A stretch of 64,000 nt of DNA, from assembly GCF_039535235.1 (NCBI RefSeq), contig NZ_BAAAWU010000001.1, forward strand, positions 7,195,001 through 7,259,000. The letters are read 5' to 3'. The position numbers were made by a program, and so were the translations under genes. The notes beneath the pieces were generated by a model. The model saw only the letters and a program-made list of their open reading frames with translations, was not told the DNA's origin and made no database searches. How positions within the stretch are numbered: position 1 is the first letter of the stretch; every line of letters begins with the position of its first letter. Below, piece after piece: positions 31,853 through 40,138 of the stretch. This DNA is from Streptomyces roseoviridis (GTDB lineage Bacteria > Actinomycetota > Actinomycetes > Streptomycetales > Streptomycetaceae).

Positions 31853-33078
31853 CGGCCCGCCCGGCGCTTGTTCCAGACGTCGAAGCCGACCGCCGCGAGC
31901 AGCACCAGGCCCTTGATGACCTGCTGGTAGTCGGTGCCGACGCCGACCAGCGACATGCCGTTGTTGAGGACGCCGAGCACCAGACCGCCGATGACCGCAC
32001 CGGTCACCTTGCCGATGCCGCCGCTCATCGACGCCCCGCCGATGAACGCGGCGGCGATCGCCTCCAGTTCGAAGGTGAGGCCGGCCTGCGGCGTGCCGGC
32101 GTTCAGCCGGGCCGCGTAGACGCAGCCGGCGAGCGCCGCGAGCACCCCCATGTTCACGAACACCAGGAACGTGACCCGGCGGTCCTTCACGCCCGACAGC
32201 TTCGCCGCCGCCTTGTTGCCGCCCAGCGCGTACACGTGCCGGCCGATGACCGTGTGGTTCATCGCGTAGCCGAGGCCCACCAGCAGCACGCCCATCACGA
32301 GCAGCACCACGGGCACGCCGTGGAAGCTCGCGAGGGTGAGGGTGAAGGCGACGACGGCCGCCGTGATCGCCACGCACTTGAGCACCCACAGGCCGGTCGG
32401 CAGCGGGTCGAGCTCGTACTCCGCCCGCCGCCGCCGGTCCCGGGCCTCGCGCACCAGCAGCGTCACCACCACGGCGAGACCGAGCAGCAGCGTGGGGTTG
32501 TGGTACTGCGTGTACGGGCCCGTCTCGGGCAGGAAGCCCTTGGCCAGGTTCTGGAAGCCCTCGGGGAACGGGGCGAGCGAACGGCCCTCCAGGAAGATCT
32601 GGGTGAGACCGCGGAAGAGCAGCATGCCGGCCAGCGTCACGATGAACGACGGAATGCCGAGATACGCGATGAAATAGCCCTGCCAGGCGCCCGCCGCCGC
32701 CCCGACGAGCAGGGAGAGGAGCAGGGCGAGCAGCCAGGGCACGTCGTGGCGGACCATGAGGACCGCGGCGAGCGCCCCGACGAACGCGGCCAGCGACCCC
32801 ACGGACAGATCGATGTGACCGGCCACGATCACGATCATCATGCCCATGGCGAGGATGAGGATGTAGCTGTTCTGCTGGATCAGGTTGGAGACGTTGTTCG
32901 GCAGCAGCAGCGTCCCGTCGGTCCATATCTGGAACAGCACGACGAGGAAGGCGAGCGCCACGAGCATGCCGTACTGGCGCATGTTCGCCCGCAGCCCGGC
33001 GACGAGCAGCGCGCCCGCCGACGGGCGGTCCGGCCGCCCGGCGGGGGCGTCCTGCGCGGAAGGGATGGTGGTCGTCAT
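31849..33078 (-). CDS. Multiple-monosaccharide ABC transporter permease (GguB/XylH-like)
   Basis: A 409-residue permease with about ten helices in the ribose/xylose-type family, carrying VAGHIDLSVGSLAAFVGA and AFIGGASMSGGIGKVTGAVIGG. It has the extra central loop (RDRRRRAEYEL) typical of the GguB/MmsB branch. It follows the ATPase gene by 9 bp. With GguA and a ChvE-like lipoprotein it makes a complete importer; ChvE-type systems handle arabinose, galactose, xylose and sometimes uronic acids. The stop codon is interleaved with that of the convergent exonuclease. Confidence 0.92.
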   Translation of the reverse strand: MTTTIPSAQDAPAGRPDRPSAGALLVAGLRANMRQYGMLVALAFLVVLFQIWTDGTLLLPNNVSNLIQQNSYILILAMGMMIVIVAGHIDLSVGSLAAFVGALAAVLMVRHDVPWLLALLLSLLVGAAAGAWQGYFIAYLGIPSFIVTLAGMLLFRGLTQIFLEGRSLAPFPEGFQNLAKGFLPETGPYTQYHNPTLLLGLAVVVTLLVREARDRRRRAEYELDPLPTGLWVLKCVAITAAVVAFTLTLASFHGVPVVLLVMGVLLVGLGYAMNHTVIGRHVYALGGNKAAAKLSGVKDRRVTFLVFVNMGVLAALAGCVYAARLNAGTPQAGLTFELEAIAAAFIGGASMSGGIGKVTGAVIGGLVLGVLNNGMSLVGVGTDYQQVIKGLVLLAAVGFDVWNKRRAGR

Positions 33079-33087
33079 GTCGGGGCC

Positions 33088-34647
33088 TCAGCTTCCGCTC
33101 AGGGTCATGTGGCGCATCAGGGTTTCCTGGGTGGCCTCGGCGCGGGCGACCTCGGCGGTCAGCCGGCCCTCGGCCATCGTGTAGATCCGGTCGCACATCC
33201 CGAGGAGCTCGGGCAGCTCCGAGGAGATGAGCAGCACCGCCCGCCCCTCGGCGGCGAGCCGGTCGATCACCGTGTAGATCTCGTACTTGGCGCCGACGTC
33301 GACCCCGCGGGTCGGCTCGTCGAGGATCAGCACCTTCGGGTCGGCGTGGATCCACCGCCCGAGGACCACCTTCTGCTGGTTGCCGCCGGAGAGCCGGCCG
33401 ACCTCCTCGAGGACCGTCGGCGTCTTGATGTTCAGACCGGTGCGGAAGTCCTCGGCGACCCTGCGCTCCTGGTGCTCGTCCACGGCCCCGCGCCGCGTCA
33501 TCCGGTGCAGCGAGGCCAGCGAGATGTTGCGGTGGACCGTGTCGACCAGGTTCAGGCCGTACCGCTTGCGGTCCTCCGTCACGTAGGCGAGCCCCGCCGC
33601 GATCGCCTCCGGGACGCTCGCCGTGTTCGCCTCCCGGCCGTCGACCGCCACCGTGCCGGCCACGTAACGGCCGTAGGAGCGCCCGAACAGCGACATCGCG
33701 AGCTCCGTGCGGCCCGCCCCCATCAGCCCCGCGATCCCCACGATCTCGCCACGGCCCACCGTCAGCGACACGTCGTCGACGACCGTGCGCCGCCGGTCGA
33801 GGGGGTGGCGGACCGTCCAGCCGCGCACCCGCAGCGCCTCCCGCCCCGCGTCCGCGCCCGCGTACGGAGTCCGCTCGGGGAAGCGCCGGTCGAGGGCGCG
33901 CCCCACCATGCCCCGGATGATCCGGTCCTCGGAGACGTCCGGATCGGCGTCGGGCGTGGCCCGGACGGTGAGCGTCTCGACCGTCCGCCCGTCGCGGAGC
34001 ACGGTCACCGTGTCGGCGACGCGCCGGATCTCGCCCAGCTTGTGCGAGATGACGACACAGGCGATGCCCTGGGCGCGCAGCTCCAGGACGAGACCGAGCA
34101 GGGCGGCGCTGTCGGCGTCGTTGAGCGCCGCGGTCGGCTCGTCGAGGATGAGCAGCTTCACCTCCTTGGCGAGCGCCTTCGCGATCTCCACCAGCTGCTG
34201 GGCCCCGACGCCGAGTTCCGACACGGGCGTGCCGGGGTGCTCGCGCAGCCCGACGCGCCTCATCAGCCGGACGGCCTCCCGCATGGTCGCCGGCCAGTCG
34301 ACGACCCCGCGCCGGGCGCGCTCGTTGCCGAGGAAGAGGTTCTCGGCGATGGACAGGTGCGGGACGAGCGCCAGCTCCTGGTGGATGATCACGATGCCGT
34401 GGCGTTCGCCGTCGCGGATGCCGCGCAGCGCGAGGGGCCTGCCCTCGAAGAGGATCTCGCCCTCGTAGGAGCCGTGCGGATGGACTCCGCTGAGCACCTT
34501 CATCAGCGTGGACTTGCCCGCGCCGTTCTCCCCGCACAGGGCGTGGACCTCGCCGGGACGCACCGTCAGCTCCACCCCGTCCAGGGCCTTCACACCGGGG
34601 AAGGTCTTGGTGATCGACCGCATCTGAAGCACCGGCGGCCGGCTCAT
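33088..34647 (-). CDS. Multiple-monosaccharide ABC transporter ATP-binding protein (GguA/MmsA-like)
   Basis: A 519-residue ATPase with two ABC cassettes. The first has Walker A GENGAGKST (about 39-47), signature-like LGVGAQQLVEIAKAL and Walker B LLILDEPTAAL. The second has the degenerate loop AGLMGAGRTE, signature LSGGNQQKVVLGRW and Walker B VLILDEPTRGVD. The degenerate second P-loop is normal for sugar ABC ATPases of this class. Its ATG overlaps the stop of the binding-protein gene (ATGA, 34644-34647), so the subunits are coupled. Confidence 0.95.
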   Translation of the reverse strand: MSRPPVLQMRSITKTFPGVKALDGVELTVRPGEVHALCGENGAGKSTLMKVLSGVHPHGSYEGEILFEGRPLALRGIRDGERHGIVIIHQELALVPHLSIAENLFLGNERARRGVVDWPATMREAVRLMRRVGLREHPGTPVSELGVGAQQLVEIAKALAKEVKLLILDEPTAALNDADSAALLGLVLELRAQGIACVVISHKLGEIRRVADTVTVLRDGRTVETLTVRATPDADPDVSEDRIIRGMVGRALDRRFPERTPYAGADAGREALRVRGWTVRHPLDRRRTVVDDVSLTVGRGEIVGIAGLMGAGRTELAMSLFGRSYGRYVAGTVAVDGREANTASVPEAIAAGLAYVTEDRKRYGLNLVDTVHRNISLASLHRMTRRGAVDEHQERRVAEDFRTGLNIKTPTVLEEVGRLSGGNQQKVVLGRWIHADPKVLILDEPTRGVDVGAKYEIYTVIDRLAAEGRAVLLISSELPELLGMCDRIYTMAEGRLTAEVARAEATQETLMRHMTLSGS

Positions 34648-35753
34648 GAGAGCTGGTCCGCGGTGAAGTAGCCCTCGCGGACCAGGAGCTGCGTGTTGGT
34701 CCGGTCGATGCTGACCGGGTCGAGGAGGTACGCCGGGACGGTCTTCTTCCCGTTGTCGTAGTCCTTCACGTTGTTGACCTCGGGCTTGCGGCCGTCGAGC
34801 ACCGCGTCGCCCATGGCCACCGCCCGCGCGGCGAGTTTCCGGGTGTCCTTGAAGACGGTCTGGGTCTGCTCCCCGCGCATGATCGACTTCACCGAGGCGA
34901 GCTCGGCGTCCTGTCCGGTGACCACCGGAAGCGGCTGCCCCGGCGTGCCGTAACCGGCGCTGCGGAGCGCGGAGATGATGCCGATCGACATCCCGTCGTA
35001 GGGGGAGAGGACCGCGTCGACGCTCTCGGCGCCGTAGTTCTTGCTGATCAGGTCGTCCATCCGGCGCTGCGCGGTGCCGCCGTCCCAGCGCAGGGTGGTC
35101 GCCTGGTTCATCCGGGTCTGCCCGCTGCGGACGACGAGCTGACCGCTCGCGAGATACGGCTGGAGCACCTTCATGGCGCCGTTCCAGAAGTAGCGGGTGT
35201 TGTTGTCGTCCGGGGAGCCGGCGAACAGCTCGATGTCGTACGGCTTGCCGCCGGTCCTCGCCGGGGCGCCGAGCCTCAGCTTGTCGACGATGTAGCGGGC
35301 CTGGAGCTCACCGACCCGCTCGTTGTCGAAGGAGGCGTAGTAGTCGACGTGCTCGGTGCCCATGATGAGCCGGTCGTAGGAGATCACGGGGATGCCGGCG
35401 TCGTGGGCGCGCCGGAGCACGTCGGTCAGGGCCGACCCGTCGATCGCGGCGACGACCAGGAGCCGCCGGCCCTTGGTGATCATGTTCTCGATCTGGGCGA
35501 TCTGGTTCTCGACCTTGTCGTCGCCGTACTGCAGGTCGGTCTGGTAGCCGGCCTTGCGGAACTGCTCCGCCATGTTCTCGCCGTCGGCGATCCAGCGCTC
35601 GGACGCCTTGGTCGGCATGGCGAGGCCGATGGTGCCTCCCTTGCCCTTGTCGGACTGGTAGCGGCTGCCGCCCCGGGCCTCCTGGCCGCAGCCGGCGAGC
35701 AGCGTGGTGAACAGGGCGGCGGCCGCGGCGGCGCGCAGCGTGCGGGTGCGCAT
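34644..35753 (-). CDS. Monosaccharide-binding lipoprotein (ChvE-like)
   Basis: A 369-residue periplasmic-binding-protein-fold lipoprotein. The signal peptide ends in LLAGC with Cys22. The body has GLAMPTKASERWIADGENM, then SYDRLIMGTEHVDYYASFDN and ELFAGSPDDNN, which match ChvE-type multiple-sugar binders. It sits 3 bp after the U32-like gene and overlaps the ATPase gene by 4 bp, forming the unit U32-like/chvE/gguA/gguB. An IclR-type operator precedes the unit. By context it probably binds arabinose, galactose, galacturonate or a related pectin sugar (inference). Confidence 0.92.
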   Translation of the reverse strand: MRTRTLRAAAAAALFTTLLAGCGQEARGGSRYQSDKGKGGTIGLAMPTKASERWIADGENMAEQFRKAGYQTDLQYGDDKVENQIAQIENMITKGRRLLVVAAIDGSALTDVLRRAHDAGIPVISYDRLIMGTEHVDYYASFDNERVGELQARYIVDKLRLGAPARTGGKPYDIELFAGSPDDNNTRYFWNGAMKVLQPYLASGQLVVRSGQTRMNQATTLRWDGGTAQRRMDDLISKNYGAESVDAVLSPYDGMSIGIISALRSAGYGTPGQPLPVVTGQDAELASVKSIMRGEQTQTVFKDTRKLAARAVAMGDAVLDGRKPEVNNVKDYDNGKKTVPAYLLDPVSIDRTNTQLLVREGYFTADQLS

Positions 35754-35756
35754 GGA

Positions 35757-36728
35757 TCAGTTCCCTTCGGTCGCGGGGAAGCGGCGGAGCTCGCCGGGCA
35801 GCCGGGAGCCGAGCGGCGACATGCCGCCGGCGGCGCCGTGCCGGGCCAGCAGATCGAGGACGAGCCGCCCGCGCCGCACCCGCTCGCGGGCGGTGGCGAG
35901 GGCGTGTTCGCGCAGATGGGCGCCGTAGGGGTAGATGCCGGCCGCCCTGCTCAGGCCGAACTTCAGATAGAGCGGCGCCCCGCGCCGGATCAGTTCGGCC
36001 GTCTCGTACATGCGGACGTAGCCGCCGAGGTCGTCCGGCGCCTCCACGTAGAGGTCCATCGGTGCGCGGCTGGCCCGCCGGATCTCCGTGAGGTGGGCGA
36101 GCGAGAGGTCGGAGGGCACGTTGAGCGAGTCGGCGCCGAGCCGCTCGTACAGCGCGTACGAGGCGGGGTTGACCGGGCCGATCAGCGCCGACACCTTGAA
36201 CGTGGTGTCGGCGGGCAGCACTCCAGCGGTCCGCAGCCGGTGCAGGGTCCACAGCACGCCCTCGTCGGCGACCAGCAGGCACCGCACGCCGAGTTCCGTG
36301 GCGCGGACGGCGTCCTCCACGCACCCGGCGAGGGCGTCGTGGCCGCGGGCCCGCAGTCCCGCGCCGCCGGAGTCGGTGCGGGTGGCGGCACCGATGTCCC
36401 AGGTGCCGCGCGGCCCCGTGAACAGGCAGAGTTCGACGGAGCGTTCGGCGCACGCCTCGACCATCTCGGTGATCTCGTCGTCGGTGAGCATCCACACGCC
36501 GCTGCCCTGGCTGATCCGGTGCACCGGCACGTCGAGCCGGGTGCTCTCCTTGAGGACCTCGGTGAGCGCCTCGGGGCCTTCGACGGACGGGATCTCCGTG
36601 CGCCAGGTCCCGCCGTCGGGGAAGGCGTGCGGGGAGGTGTCGGCGGCCTCGGCGGCGGGGACGGGGTGGCCGATCCGGGCGAGCGCGGCGGCGCCGGGCC
36701 GGCGGGGTGGTGCGGGCAGAGCGGTCAC
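35757..36728 (-). CDS. U32-peptidase-like TIM-barrel protein of unknown function
   Basis: A 323-residue soluble protein. I recognise only a U32-like barrel pattern: VRCLLVADEGVLWTLHRL, FKVSALIGPVNPASYALYE, LGADSLNVPSDLSLAHL, then PLYLKFGLSRAAGIYPYG. There is no signal peptide. It starts at GTG 36728, with GAAGG nine bases upstream. It heads the operon with the ChvE-type transporter, 3 bp before the binding-protein gene, and has the IclR-type motif 16 bp upstream. It also lies next to a Zn dehydrogenase and sugar-acid dehydratase. A role as an aldolase-, isomerase- or lyase-type sugar enzyme is more likely than peptidase, but that is inference. Confidence 0.75.
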   Translation of the reverse strand: MTALPAPPRRPGAAALARIGHPVPAAEAADTSPHAFPDGGTWRTEIPSVEGPEALTEVLKESTRLDVPVHRISQGSGVWMLTDDEITEMVEACAERSVELCLFTGPRGTWDIGAATRTDSGGAGLRARGHDALAGCVEDAVRATELGVRCLLVADEGVLWTLHRLRTAGVLPADTTFKVSALIGPVNPASYALYERLGADSLNVPSDLSLAHLTEIRRASRAPMDLYVEAPDDLGGYVRMYETAELIRRGAPLYLKFGLSRAAGIYPYGAHLREHALATARERVRRGRLVLDLLARHGAAGGMSPLGSRLPGELRRFPATEGN

Positions 36729-36743
36729 GGCAGGACCCTTCTG

Positions 36744-36757
36744 TTCGATATATCGGA
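36744..36757. promoter_or_regulatory. IclR-type operator candidate (U32/ChvE operon)
   Basis: TTCGATATATCGGA, centred on the perfect palindrome CGATATATCG, 16 bp before the GTG of the U32-like gene. Related motifs occur before the dehydratase (39195) and the IclR gene (39326). Confidence 0.6.
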
Positions 36758-36794
36758 CGTCGTTCGCATGTGAGGGCGGCGAGGAAGCCGCCCA

Positions 36795-36831
36795 CGGCAC
36801 ACGGCCGTACGCGGCACACGGCGGCACACGG
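36795..36831. repeat. Three copies of CGGCACACGG
   Basis: CGGCACACGG occurs at 36795, 36812 and 36822, with degenerate copies (GGCACGCGG, CGCCACACGG) to about 36890. It lies in the 181-bp gap between the U32 operon promoter and the end of the dehydrogenase gene. No gene is visible there. Confidence 0.55.
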
Positions 36832-36909
36832 CTGCAGGTGGCACGCGGCTGGAGAGCGGTGTACGCGGGCGGGCACGCCACACGGTCGTACGCGACCGGC
36901 CCCGCCCCC

Positions 36910-38007
36910 TCAGGGGCGCAGCAGCACCTTGCCGGTCCCCGGATCCCCGCCGCCCACCAGGGCGAGGGCCTCCGCGAACCGCTCCAGCGGGAATTCGTGG
37001 CTGATCAGCGCCCCCGGATCGAGCACGCCCTCGCCGAAGGCGGCCACCGCCCCGGCCCAGTCCGCGGAGGACGCCCCGAAGACGCTGCGCACCTCGAGCT
37101 GGCTGACCGAGAGGTGGACGGGATCGATGCCCACCGCCCCCTCGGTGAACATCCCGGTGAGCACCACCCGGCCGCCCCTGCGGGCGAGCAGGCACGAGGA
37201 CGCCGCCGTGGTCGGCGCGCCGGCCGTCTCCACCACCAGGTCGAAGCGGCCGTGTGCCGCCGCCTCCGCTTCCCCCGGGGCCAGCACGCCGGTCGCGCCC
37301 TGTGCGAGGGCCCGCTCACCGCGGGCCGCCCGGGGTTCGACCACGGTCAGCGCGGCGGGCGAGGAGGCGGCGAGCAGCTGGACGGCGAGCAGACCGAGGG
37401 TGCCGGCGCCGACGACGGCGATCCGCTCACCGGGGCGGGGCCGCCCGGCCCGTACGGCGGCGGTGACCACGGCGGCCGGTTCGAGCAGCGCGGCGGCCCG
37501 CAGGTCGGCCCCGTCGGGCAGGAGGTGCAGCAGCCGGGCCGGGACGACCACGTGGTCGGCGAAGGCACCGGGCTCGGTGAACCCGGTCTCCGCGTAACCG
37601 CCGGTGCACAGGCTGGTCTCCCCGCCGCGGCACCGCTCGCAGTCACCGCAGCTGCGGAAGCCCTCGGCGACGGCCCCGCGGCCGACGAGCGCCGGGTCAC
37701 CACCGGGGCCCACCGCCTCGACGGTGCCCGACCACTCGTGGCCGGGCACGACGGGATAGCGGACGTAACCGGGTGCGCGGTGGCCCTCGTACAGCTCGCG
37801 GTCGCTCAGGCAGATCCCGGCGGCGGCCACCCGCAGCCGCACCTCACCGGGGCCGGGCCGGGGCACCGCACGCCGCACCAGCCGGTGGACCCCGGGCTCG
37901 GGGACGAGGACCGCGCGGCTCACGGCCGGCGCCGGTGCCGGAGTCGAGGCCGAGTCCGGTGCCGGCACCGGTTCCGTGGGCCCGGGCGCTCGGAGGGCGC
38001 CGCTCAT
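36910..38007 (-). CDS. Zinc-dependent alcohol/polyol dehydrogenase
   Basis: A 365-residue medium-chain dehydrogenase. It has the catalytic zinc cysteine in AGICLSD, the GHEWSGTVEAVG signature, the structural zinc set CGDCERCRGGETSLC and a Rossmann motif AVVGAGTLGLLAVQLL. A Pro/Ala-rich N-terminal extension of about 35 residues precedes the core. ATG 38007 overlaps the dehydratase stop codon by four bases, so it is co-translated with a sugar-acid dehydratase. Together they suggest oxidation of a sugar or alditol and dehydration of the resulting aldonate; an L-galactose, L-fucose or arabinose route is possible. Confidence 0.88.
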   Translation of the reverse strand: MSGALRAPGPTEPVPAPDSASTPAPAPAVSRAVLVPEPGVHRLVRRAVPRPGPGEVRLRVAAAGICLSDRELYEGHRAPGYVRYPVVPGHEWSGTVEAVGPGGDPALVGRGAVAEGFRSCGDCERCRGGETSLCTGGYAETGFTEPGAFADHVVVPARLLHLLPDGADLRAAALLEPAAVVTAAVRAGRPRPGERIAVVGAGTLGLLAVQLLAASSPAALTVVEPRAARGERALAQGATGVLAPGEAEAAAHGRFDLVVETAGAPTTAASSCLLARRGGRVVLTGMFTEGAVGIDPVHLSVSQLEVRSVFGASSADWAGAVAAFGEGVLDPGALISHEFPLERFAEALALVGGGDPGTGKVLLRP

Positions 38008-39158
38008 TTCGGTGCCCTCCGCTCCCAGCCCTCGGCCCACAGGTCGAAGCGGGCCCGCTGCTGCGGGAACTCCGCGGCGGCGTCCACGTCCAGCTCGACG
38101 CCGAGGCCCGGCGCGTGCGAGATCTCGAAGCAGCCGGTCTCCGGGTCGACCCGGGGCGCCCCGCGCACGATCCCGGTGATCTCCGCGTCGGCGAAGTCGT
38201 TGAAGTGCTCCAGGATCTTGAAGTTCGGGGTGCAGGCCGCCAGTTGGAGGGAGGCGGCGGTGAGCACGGAACCGCCCACGTTGTGCGGGGCGACCATCAC
38301 GTAGTGGGTCTCGGCGGTGGCGGCGAGCTTGCGGGTCTCCAGGATGCCGCCGATGTGCCCGAGGTCCGGCTGGATGACGTCCGCCGCCTGGGACTCGAAG
38401 AGTTCACGGAACTCGATCCGGTCGTGGATGCGTTCACCGGTCGCGATCGGCAGGTCCACCTTGTCGGCGACCTTCTTCAGCGCCTTGAGGTTCTCCGGCG
38501 GGACCGGCTCCTCCAGCCAGGCCGGCCGGAAGGGGGCCAGCTCGCGGGCGAGCCGCACCGCCGTGGCGGGGGAGAAGCGCCCGTGCATCTCCAGCATCAG
38601 CTCGGTGTCCGGGCCGATCGCGTCACGGACCGCCTCGATGAGGGAGACCGCGTACCGCGAGCGCTCGGCGTCCAGTTCGAGGTGGCCGTTGCCGAACGGG
38701 TCGATCTTCAGGGCCCGGTAGCCGCGCGCGACCACCTCCTGGGCCGCCTTGTGGTACGCCTCCGGGGTGCGCTCGGTGGTGTACCAGCCGTTGGCGTAGG
38801 CCTTGACCCGGTCCGTCACCCGGCCGCCGAGCAGCTGCCACACCGGCACGCCGAGGGCCTTGCCCTTGATGTCCCAGCAGGCCGTCTCGATCACGGCGAT
38901 GCCGGACATGACGATCTCGCCGGCCCGGCCGTAGTCGCCGTACTTCATCCGCCGGACCAGGTCCTCGACCGCGAACGGGTCGGAGCCGGCGATGTGGTTG
39001 GCCTCGGCCTCGCGCAGATAGCCGATCAGCGCGTCGGTGTGGCCGAGCATGCGGGTCTCGCCGACCCCGGTCAGGCCCTCGTCCGTGTGGACGAGGACAT
39101 AGGTGAGGTTCCTCCAGGGCGTTCCGACGACATGGGTGGTGATTCCCGTGATGCGCAC
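38004..39158 (-). CDS. Mandelate racemase/enolase superfamily sugar-acid dehydratase
   Basis: A 384-residue enolase-superfamily protein resembling D-galactonate dehydratase-type enzymes. Visible landmarks are KIDPFG (K-x-D region), MLEMHGRFSP, WLEEPVPPEN and ATGERIH, the metal/acid ladder, and HNVGGSV with a catalytic histidine. These enzymes remove water from aldonates or uronate-derived acids to give 2-keto-3-deoxy acids. It starts at GTG 39158 with GGGGAG upstream. It is divergent from the IclR gene and is followed by the coupled dehydrogenase. The exact acid cannot be read from sequence. Confidence 0.88.
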   Translation of the reverse strand: MRITGITTHVVGTPWRNLTYVLVHTDEGLTGVGETRMLGHTDALIGYLREAEANHIAGSDPFAVEDLVRRMKYGDYGRAGEIVMSGIAVIETACWDIKGKALGVPVWQLLGGRVTDRVKAYANGWYTTERTPEAYHKAAQEVVARGYRALKIDPFGNGHLELDAERSRYAVSLIEAVRDAIGPDTELMLEMHGRFSPATAVRLARELAPFRPAWLEEPVPPENLKALKKVADKVDLPIATGERIHDRIEFRELFESQAADVIQPDLGHIGGILETRKLAATAETHYVMVAPHNVGGSVLTAASLQLAACTPNFKILEHFNDFADAEITGIVRGAPRVDPETGCFEISHAPGLGVELDVDAAAEFPQQRARFDLWAEGWERRAPK

Positions 39159-39194
39159 GGCAGATGCTCCCCGATGGTCGAGCGATGCGATATG

Positions 39195-39208
39195 TTCGAG
39201 ATATCGTC
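39195..39208. promoter_or_regulatory. IclR-type operator candidate (dehydratase promoter)
   Basis: TTCGAGATATCGTC, 36 bp before the dehydratase GTG. It lies in a larger inverted repeat CGATAT-N7-ATATCG (39188-39206). Confidence 0.55.
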
Positions 39209-39274
39209 ACGCGTTCGAAATGGTGGCGCGACCGTACGCAGCCGTTCCGGGGGTGTCAATGGTGCGCGCGGCCA

Positions 39275-39303
39275 TTGCCCGCGAACCGCCGTCTGGCTAG
39301 CCT
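39275..39303 (+). promoter_or_regulatory. Promoter of the iclR-lactonase unit
   Basis: TTGCCC (39275-39280) and TAGCCT (39298-39303) are separated by exactly 17 bases, a good fit to the housekeeping sigma factor consensus in Streptomyces. The operator at 39326 lies just downstream, where bound regulator would block initiation. Confidence 0.6.
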
Positions 39304-39325
39304 GAGTTCGTCATACCGACCGATG

Positions 39326-39339
39326 GTCGGGATATCGAA
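39326..39339. promoter_or_regulatory. IclR-type operator candidate (iclR promoter)
   Basis: GTCGGGATATCGAA; the reverse strand TTCGATATCCCGAC aligns with the sites at 36744 and 39195. It lies 26 bp before the IclR start codon, consistent with autoregulation. Confidence 0.55.
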
Positions 39340-39364
39340 CGACAGAGGGGCGGGGTGGACGGCC

Positions 39365-40138
39365 ATGGGGCGTCTCGTACCGGCGGTGACCAGGGCATTC
39401 GACATTCTCGAACTGTTCCTGCAGAGCGACGACACCCTCTCCGCCCCGGAGATCACCCGCAAACTCGGGCTCCCGCGCACCACCACGCACGAACTGCTCA
39501 CCACCCTCGCGGCCCGTCACTACCTGACCGCCGTGCCCGAGCAGCCCGGCCGCTACCGCCTCGGCGTGCGCACCCACCAGCTCGGCAGCCGCTTCTCCGA
39601 ACAGCTCGACCTCGCCGCCGAAGGACGGCGCGTCGCCCAGGAGACCGCCGACACGTGCGACGAGACCGTCCACGTCGCCGTCCTGGAGGACCTGGACGTC
39701 ATCTACATCGCCAAGGTCGACTCCACCCACGCCGTCCGCATGGTCTCCGCCGCCGGCCGCCGCCTGCCCGCCCACTGCACCTCCGTCGGCAAGATGCTGC
39801 TCGCCTCCCTGCCCGAGGCCGAACTCGACGCCCGCATCGACGGCCGCGAACTCACCGCCATGACTCCGGACAGCATCACCGACCCCGCCGCCCTGCGCGC
39901 CGAACTCGCCGCCATTCGCGCCCGGGGCACCGCCACCGAACACCGCGAGTCCAACCCGGACGTCTCCTGCGTCGCCGCACCCGTACGGGACGGCTCCGGG
40001 CGGGTCGTCGCCGCCCTGTCCATCTCCGTGCCGGTGATCCGCTGGAGCGAGGAGCGCGAGACCGAGCTCGCCGAACTCGCCGCCCGGGGCGCCGCCGACC
40101 TGTCCCTGCGCCTCGGCCACCGGACGGCCCCGCGATGA
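39365..40138 (+). CDS. IclR-family transcriptional regulator
   Basis: A 257-residue regulator. The winged helix is AFDILELFLQSDDTLSAPEI then RTTTHELLTTLAARHYL. The effector domain has TVHVAVLEDLDVIYIAKVDS, HCTSVGKMLLA and the C-terminal SCVAAPVRDGSGRVVAALSI, all standard IclR. It starts at ATG 39365 and its TGA overlaps the ATG of the lactonase gene (ATGA). By position and the three shared operator motifs it probably controls the dehydratase-dehydrogenase unit, its own unit and the U32/ChvE operon, with a sugar acid or lactone as effector. Confidence 0.93.
   Translation: MGRLVPAVTRAFDILELFLQSDDTLSAPEITRKLGLPRTTTHELLTTLAARHYLTAVPEQPGRYRLGVRTHQLGSRFSEQLDLAAEGRRVAQETADTCDETVHVAVLEDLDVIYIAKVDSTHAVRMVSAAGRRLPAHCTSVGKMLLASLPEAELDARIDGRELTAMTPDSITDPAALRAELAAIRARGTATEHRESNPDVSCVAAPVRDGSGRVVAALSISVPVIRWSEERETELAELAARGAADLSLRLGHRTAPR

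Noticed and set aside
31252..34671. A 1139-codon open frame opposite the sugar ABC transporter
   Set aside because: Antisense to the permease and ATPase genes, which have complete conserved motifs. His/Arg/Gln-rich translation typical of a shadow frame.
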